This document shows, piece by piece, positions 33,514 to 37,105 of a stretch of 37,105 nt of DNA (its first letter is position 1; each line of letters begins with the position of its first letter). The DNA is from DASQUK01 sp046723645. Lineage in GTDB: Bacteria > Actinomycetota > Acidimicrobiia > Acidimicrobiales > VFJN01. Made by a program: the position numbers and the translations under genes. Below the pieces are notes generated by a model. It was given only the letters and a program-made list of their open reading frames with translations, had not been told where the DNA came from and ran no database searches. Where the stretch lies: assembly GCA_046723645.1 (NCBI GenBank), contig JBKOUY010000081.1, positions 1-37,105 on the forward strand, written 5' to 3'.

Positions 33514-34770
33514 ATGACCGTCGCCCTGACGGTGCTCGTGGTCGTCCTCGTGGCCGTGCTGGCGGCATGGACGGCGGCGCTGGTGGCCCAGCGGGCCGCG
33601 ATCCGGCGGCTGGTCGCCGCGTCCCGGGTGCTCGACGCCGACCCCCGCCAGCCCGCGAGCCGGCCGCCCGGCGGGCTGGATGCCGCGCTCGATCACCTGG
33701 AGCAGTCGGTGGCCCACGCGGTGGAGCGGCGCTCGCGGGTGGCGAGCGCCGAGGACCGGCTGGCGTGGGCGCTGGGCGCGATCGGCCACGGAGTCGTCAT
33801 CTTCGACGAGCGGGGCGAGGTGGCTTACCGCAACGACCCGGCGGCCTCGTTCCTCGCCGCCCGCCACAGCGACGCACTGGTCGAGGAGGCGATCAGCATC
33901 CTCGCCGCCGACGCCCTTCGCGGCCGCCGGGTGGAGCGCGAGCTCGAGCTCTTCGGGCCGCCGCGCCGCATCCTCAATGTCCGGGCGGTGCCGCTCGCGG
34001 ATCCGGCGCGGCCCTCGGGGGTGCTCGTGGTCGTGGAGGACACGTCGGAGCGGCGGCGGCTCGAGAACGTCCGGCGCGACTTCGTGGCCAACATCAGCCA
34101 CGAGCTCAAGACACCGGTGGGGGCCCTGGCGCTGCTCGCCGAGACGCTGCTCGACGAGCGCGACCCGGAGGTGACCCGTCGCCTGGCGGAGCGGCTGGCC
34201 AACGAGGCGTTCCGCGTGGGTCGCACGATCGACGACCTGCTCGAGCTCTCGCGTCTCGAGGTGGCGTCGGCGCCCGCCAACGAGCACGTGCCGGTGGCGA
34301 CCTTCGTGACAGAGGCCTGCGCGCGGGTCGAGCCCGCCGCCGAGCAGCGTGGCATCGAGTTCGACGTCGAGGAGGCGCCCGCCCGGCTCACCGTGGTCGG
34401 GGAACGCCGCCAGCTCGTGTCGGCGGTGACCAACCTGCTCGACAACGCCGTGAAGTACAGCGAGCCCGGGAGCACGGTGGAGGTGCAGTCGCGCACCGAC
34501 GGCACCTGGGTCGACGTCACGGTCCGGGACCACGGCATCGGCATCCCGCGCCGCGACCTCGAGCGCATCTTCGAGCGGTTCTACCGGGTCGACCGGGCCC
34601 GCAGCCGCGAGACCGGCGGCACCGGGCTGGGGCTCGCCATCGTCCGCCACGTCGCCTCCAACCACCGGGGCGAGGTCCGGGTCGACTCCCGCGAGGGCGT
34701 GGGCTCGACGTTCACACTGCGGCTCCCGGCCGGGCCCGGCCCGGTGGCCGTCACCAAGGAGGCAGGATGA
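33514..34770 (+). CDS. phoR: Phosphate-sensing histidine kinase (PhoR/SenX3 type)
   Basis: This 418-aa kinase has one N-terminal transmembrane helix (~3-25), a PAS-like domain (~80-175) and a dimerisation/phosphoacceptor domain with H196 in NISHELKTP. The ATPase domain has N box VTNLLDNAVKYS, G1 DHGIGI, F box FERFYRVD and G2 GTGLGLAI. A single membrane helix with cytoplasmic PAS matches SenX3/PhoR, which sense phosphate through Pst and PhoU rather than directly. It overlaps the response regulator by four bases (ATGA). Confidence 0.93.
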   Translation: MTVALTVLVVVLVAVLAAWTAALVAQRAAIRRLVAASRVLDADPRQPASRPPGGLDAALDHLEQSVAHAVERRSRVASAEDRLAWALGAIGHGVVIFDERGEVAYRNDPAASFLAARHSDALVEEAISILAADALRGRRVERELELFGPPRRILNVRAVPLADPARPSGVLVVVEDTSERRRLENVRRDFVANISHELKTPVGALALLAETLLDERDPEVTRRLAERLANEAFRVGRTIDDLLELSRLEVASAPANEHVPVATFVTEACARVEPAAEQRGIEFDVEEAPARLTVVGERRQLVSAVTNLLDNAVKYSEPGSTVEVQSRTDGTWVDVTVRDHGIGIPRRDLERIFERFYRVDRARSRETGGTGLGLAIVRHVASNHRGEVRVDSREGVGSTFTLRLPAGPGPVAVTKEAG

Positions 34771-35489
34771 GCACCCCTGAGGCCACCGTGTTCCTCGTCG
34801 AGGACGAGGACAGCTTCGTCGAGGCACTCACCGTCGGCCTCAAGCGGGAGGGGTTCCGCGTGCAGGTGGCGCACGACGGGGCGGAGGCGCTCGAGCTGTT
34901 CGACGTCGTGAAGCCCGACCTGGTGCTGCTCGACGTGATGCTGCCGAAGATCTCGGGGGTGGACGTGTGCCGCGAGCTCCGGCGGCGTTCGGCGGTGCCG
35001 ATCATCATGGTCACGGCCAAGGGGTCGGAGATCGACACCGTTGTCGGGCTCGAGGTCGGTGCCGACGACTACGTCACCAAGCCGTACCGGCTGCGCGAGC
35101 TCGTGGCCCGCATGCGGGCCGTGCTCCGCCGGCGGCCACCGGACGCGGCGACGCGGGCGGCGTCGGGCGACGTGCTCGAGATCGGCGACGTGCGGCTGGA
35201 TCCCGAGCGCCACGAGGTGGAGATCCGGGGCGAGCAGGTGCGGCTGCCGCTCAAGGAGTTCGAGCTGCTCGAGATCCTGCTGTCGAACGCCGGGCGGGTC
35301 CTGCCGCGCGAGACGCTCATCGACCGGGTGTGGGGCACCGACTACGTGGGCGACACCAAGACCCTCGACGTCCACATCAAGCGCCTGCGGGCCAAGGTCG
35401 AGAAGGATCCGTCGATGCCGACCCGCATCGTCACCATCCGGGGCCTCGGCTACAAGTACGACACCCCGAAGACCGCCGCTACCGCCTGA
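34767..35489 (+). CDS. regX3: Phosphate response regulator (RegX3/PhoB type)
   Basis: This 240-aa OmpR-family regulator has a receiver domain with acidic pocket E12/D13, phospho-acceptor D56 (LLDVMLP), T83 and K105 (VTKPY). A winged-helix DNA-binding domain follows (~140-230, ending TIRGLGYKYD). The start is fixed by AAGGAGG before the ATG and by the 4-base overlap with the kinase gene. It very probably binds the 11-bp repeats upstream of pstS. The pair closes the phosphate locus. Confidence 0.94.
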   Translation: MSTPEATVFLVEDEDSFVEALTVGLKREGFRVQVAHDGAEALELFDVVKPDLVLLDVMLPKISGVDVCRELRRRSAVPIIMVTAKGSEIDTVVGLEVGADDYVTKPYRLRELVARMRAVLRRRPPDAATRAASGDVLEIGDVRLDPERHEVEIRGEQVRLPLKEFELLEILLSNAGRVLPRETLIDRVWGTDYVGDTKTLDVHIKRLRAKVEKDPSMPTRIVTIRGLGYKYDTPKTAATA

Positions 35490-35494
35490 CGGAC

Positions 35495-35592
35495 GCGAGG
35501 CAATTGCGAACGGGCGGTTGAGGGCGAGGCAATACCGAACGGAGACCGTTCGTCATTGCCTCGACGTTCCGGCAACGATCGTCATTGCCTCG
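35495..35592. repeat. Cluster of four CGAGGCAAT elements (REP-like)
   Basis: GCGAGGCAATnnCGAACGG-type units lie at 35495 and 35524 on the plus strand and, inverted, at 35546-35563 and 35576-35592. Units two and three form an 18-bp stem with two mismatches and a 3-base AGA loop. The cluster fills the gap after regX3 and could also stop transcription. Confidence 0.7.
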
Positions 35593-35631
35593 GGGCCGGC
35601 GGGGACACACCGGGCCGTCACAGCCGTCCGT

Positions 35632-35637
35632 TACCCT
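35632..35637 (+). promoter_or_regulatory. Leaderless -10 (TACCCT) for MFS gene
   Basis: TACCCT ends 8 bases before the ATG at 35646, with no Shine-Dalgarno. Confidence 0.45.
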
Positions 35638-35645
35638 CGCTGGCA

Positions 35646-37105
35646 ATGGCGTCGAACGCCGGCAATGCCGGGTGGCAGCCGCTGGGTAAGCCCAGGCGCA
35701 CGGGGGCGGCGGCGTTCGTCGTCACACCCTTCACCCGCCTGGCCCGCACCCACGCCGCCACCGTCGCCGGCGACACGCTTATCACGCTGGCCCTGGCCGA
35801 CTCGCTGTTCCTGTCGATCGACCCCGAGGCAGCCCGGTCCCGGGTAGCGCTCTACCTGGCGCTCACCATGGCGCCCTTCGCCGTGGTGGCGCCGCTGATC
35901 GGTCCGACGCTCGACCGCGTCAAGGGCGGCCGGCGCTGGATGGTGATCGCCGCCAACGCACTGCGGGGCCTCCTCGCCCTTCTGATGATCCGCGACATCG
36001 ACAGCTTGCTGCTGTTCCCCGAGGCGTTCGCGGTCCTCGTGCTGTCGAAGAGCTACCACGTGGCCAAGTCCGCCATCGTGCCCACGGTCGTGCGGTCCGA
36101 CGACGAGCTGGTGGAGGCCAACGCGAAGCTGTCGTTCCTGTCCGGCGTCATGACCTTCGCCGCGGCCATCCCGGCCAGCGTCGCCGCGGCCATCTCCGGG
36201 AGCCAGGGCGTGCTCGTCCTCGCGGCCGCCGCCTGCGCACTGGCCGCCGGGTTGGGCATCCGCATCCCGGCCACCCAGGTTGCGCAGGACGACACGTCGC
36301 AGACCGAGCGCAACGAGCTGCGGGGCGGCGGCATCGTGCTGGCGGCCTCGGCCATGGGCCTCATGCGCGGCATCGTCGGGTTCCTCACGTTCCTCGTCGC
36401 CTTCTACCTGCGCAGTACCGGCGCCGCCGCCTGGGAGTTCGGCCTGGTGCTCGCGGCCAGCGGCATCGGATCGCTGCTCGGCGCCCTGGTGGCGCCGGGG
36501 ATGCGGCGGGCCGGCGTCCCCGAGGAGCGGATCGTCCAGATCGTGCTCGGCATCACCACCGGCGCAGCCGTGTTGGCGGCGTGGTCCGGTGGACTGGGTG
36601 CGGCCGCGGCCCTGGCCGCGTGCGTCGGCGTGTCCGCGAGCAGCGCCAAGCTCGCGTTCGACTCGGTGGTGCAGCGCGACGCACCCGACGCCAACCGGGG
36701 GCGCTCGTTCGCCAAGTTCGAGACCCGGTTCCAGCTCACGTGGGTGATCGGGGCGTTCGTCCCCGTGGTCGTGTCGATCCCCGTGCGGGTCGGCTTCCTG
36801 GTCGTCGCCGCGTGCGGCGGGTTCGCGCTGTTCTCCTACCTCGCGGGGCTGCGGGCGCTCGGCCGCGGCCAGCTGCCCGCCCGGCGCCGCAACCCGGTGG
36901 TTCGGCGCATCCAGGCGGCCATGGAGGCCCGCCGCGGCCGTGACCGTGCCGGCGAGCGCGTCGAGGACCAACCCGTCGCCGCTCCGCCAAGCCCGCCGGC
37001 GTCGCCGGCTCGGGCGGGTCCATCACCACCGCCGCCGGTCCCGCCGCCACCTCCGCCCCCGCCGCCCTATGACGGGGCGAAGGACGTCGACGCCACCGAC
37101 CAGGA
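35646..37105 (+). CDS. MFS transporter, partial (runs off the window)
   Basis: At least 486 codons are open, with no stop before the window end. About ten to twelve hydrophobic segments fill residues ~30-420, and a loop with LDRVKGGRRWMVIAANALRG (~91-110) is typical of the major facilitator family. After the last helix come a basic stretch (ARRRNPVVRRIQ) and a Pro-rich tail with nine prolines in a row, then an acidic end. The closest match in style is the MFS group with drug or lipid exporter members; the substrate is unknown. It follows the REP-like cluster. Confidence 0.85.
   Translation, partial: MASNAGNAGWQPLGKPRRTGAAAFVVTPFTRLARTHAATVAGDTLITLALADSLFLSIDPEAARSRVALYLALTMAPFAVVAPLIGPTLDRVKGGRRWMVIAANALRGLLALLMIRDIDSLLLFPEAFAVLVLSKSYHVAKSAIVPTVVRSDDELVEANAKLSFLSGVMTFAAAIPASVAAAISGSQGVLVLAAAACALAAGLGIRIPATQVAQDDTSQTERNELRGGGIVLAASAMGLMRGIVGFLTFLVAFYLRSTGAAAWEFGLVLAASGIGSLLGALVAPGMRRAGVPEERIVQIVLGITTGAAVLAAWSGGLGAAAALAACVGVSASSAKLAFDSVVQRDAPDANRGRSFAKFETRFQLTWVIGAFVPVVVSIPVRVGFLVVAACGGFALFSYLAGLRALGRGQLPARRRNPVVRRIQAAMEARRGRDRAGERVEDQPVAAPPSPPASPARAGPSPPPPVPPPPPPPPPYDGAKDVDATDQ

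Noticed and set aside
35495..35592. CRISPR-like repeat cluster
   Set aside because: Units alternate in orientation, are imperfect and have no uniform spacers; no cas genes are near.

Overview
The window is GC-rich chromosomal DNA with strong third-position GC bias. Two WhiB regulators, a TatA, a SenX3/RegX3-type phosphate two-component pair and a Bacillus-type single-anchor succinate dehydrogenase point to an actinobacterium. The overall gene mix suggests a deep-branching class such as Acidimicrobiia; that placement is inference. No rRNA, tRNA, CRISPR array, transposase or phage gene was found, and no stretch longer than about 250 bases lacks a gene.

Layout. 1-2.2 kb: an ABC-2 permease cut by the window edge and a flavin-dependent acyl-CoA dehydrogenase-like monooxygenase. 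2.2-5.8 kb (minus): sdhC-sdhA-sdhB. 5.9-7.4 kb: two tandemly duplicated, apparently undescribed lipoproteins, each behind the same palindromic operator. 7.4-12.0 kb (minus): a GH2 glycosidase and a CtpE-like P-type ATPase. 12.1-14.1 kb: a secreted, membrane-anchored protein, an ECF sigma factor and its probable membrane anti-sigma partner. 14.2-19.4 kb: a MoxR-type AAA+ ATPase and a VWA protein, a classic pair, split here by two opposite-strand genes (a GH1-like protein lacking its nucleophile motif, and a DsbA-family oxidoreductase). 19.4-22.2 kb: small genes for a macro-domain protein, two WhiB proteins, glutamate formimidoyltransferase, TatA and a 90-aa unknown. 22.3-27.5 kb: polyphosphate kinase, RmuC, a lipoprotein esterase and a Nudix hydrolase. 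27.6-35.5 kb: a complete phosphate locus, pstS-pstC-pstA-pstB-phoU-surE-phoR(senX3)-regX3, headed by an array of 11-bp PHO-box repeats. 35.6 kb to the end: an MFS transporter running off the window.

How the genes work together. The 27.6-35.5 kb block is a self-contained phosphate circuit. SenX3/PhoR and RegX3 sense and respond, PHO boxes upstream of pstS receive the response, PstSCAB imports phosphate, PhoU links transport to the kinase, and SurE can release phosphate from nucleotides. Polyphosphate kinase upstream could store it. The sdh operon encodes a probably diheme, menaquinone-type respiratory complex II.

Three features cross gene boundaries. First, at least seven genes have a TAnnnT -10-like hexamer 6-8 bases before the start codon and no clear Shine-Dalgarno, as expected for leaderless mRNAs; this fixes several starts. 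Second, long imperfect palindromes occur between genes and also in frame inside genes (anti-sigma factor, GH2). Third, an intergenic cluster near 35.5 kb holds four copies of a CGAGGCAAT element. The most novel-looking items are the duplicated GSDQHL-repeat lipoproteins with their shared operator and the in-frame palindromes.
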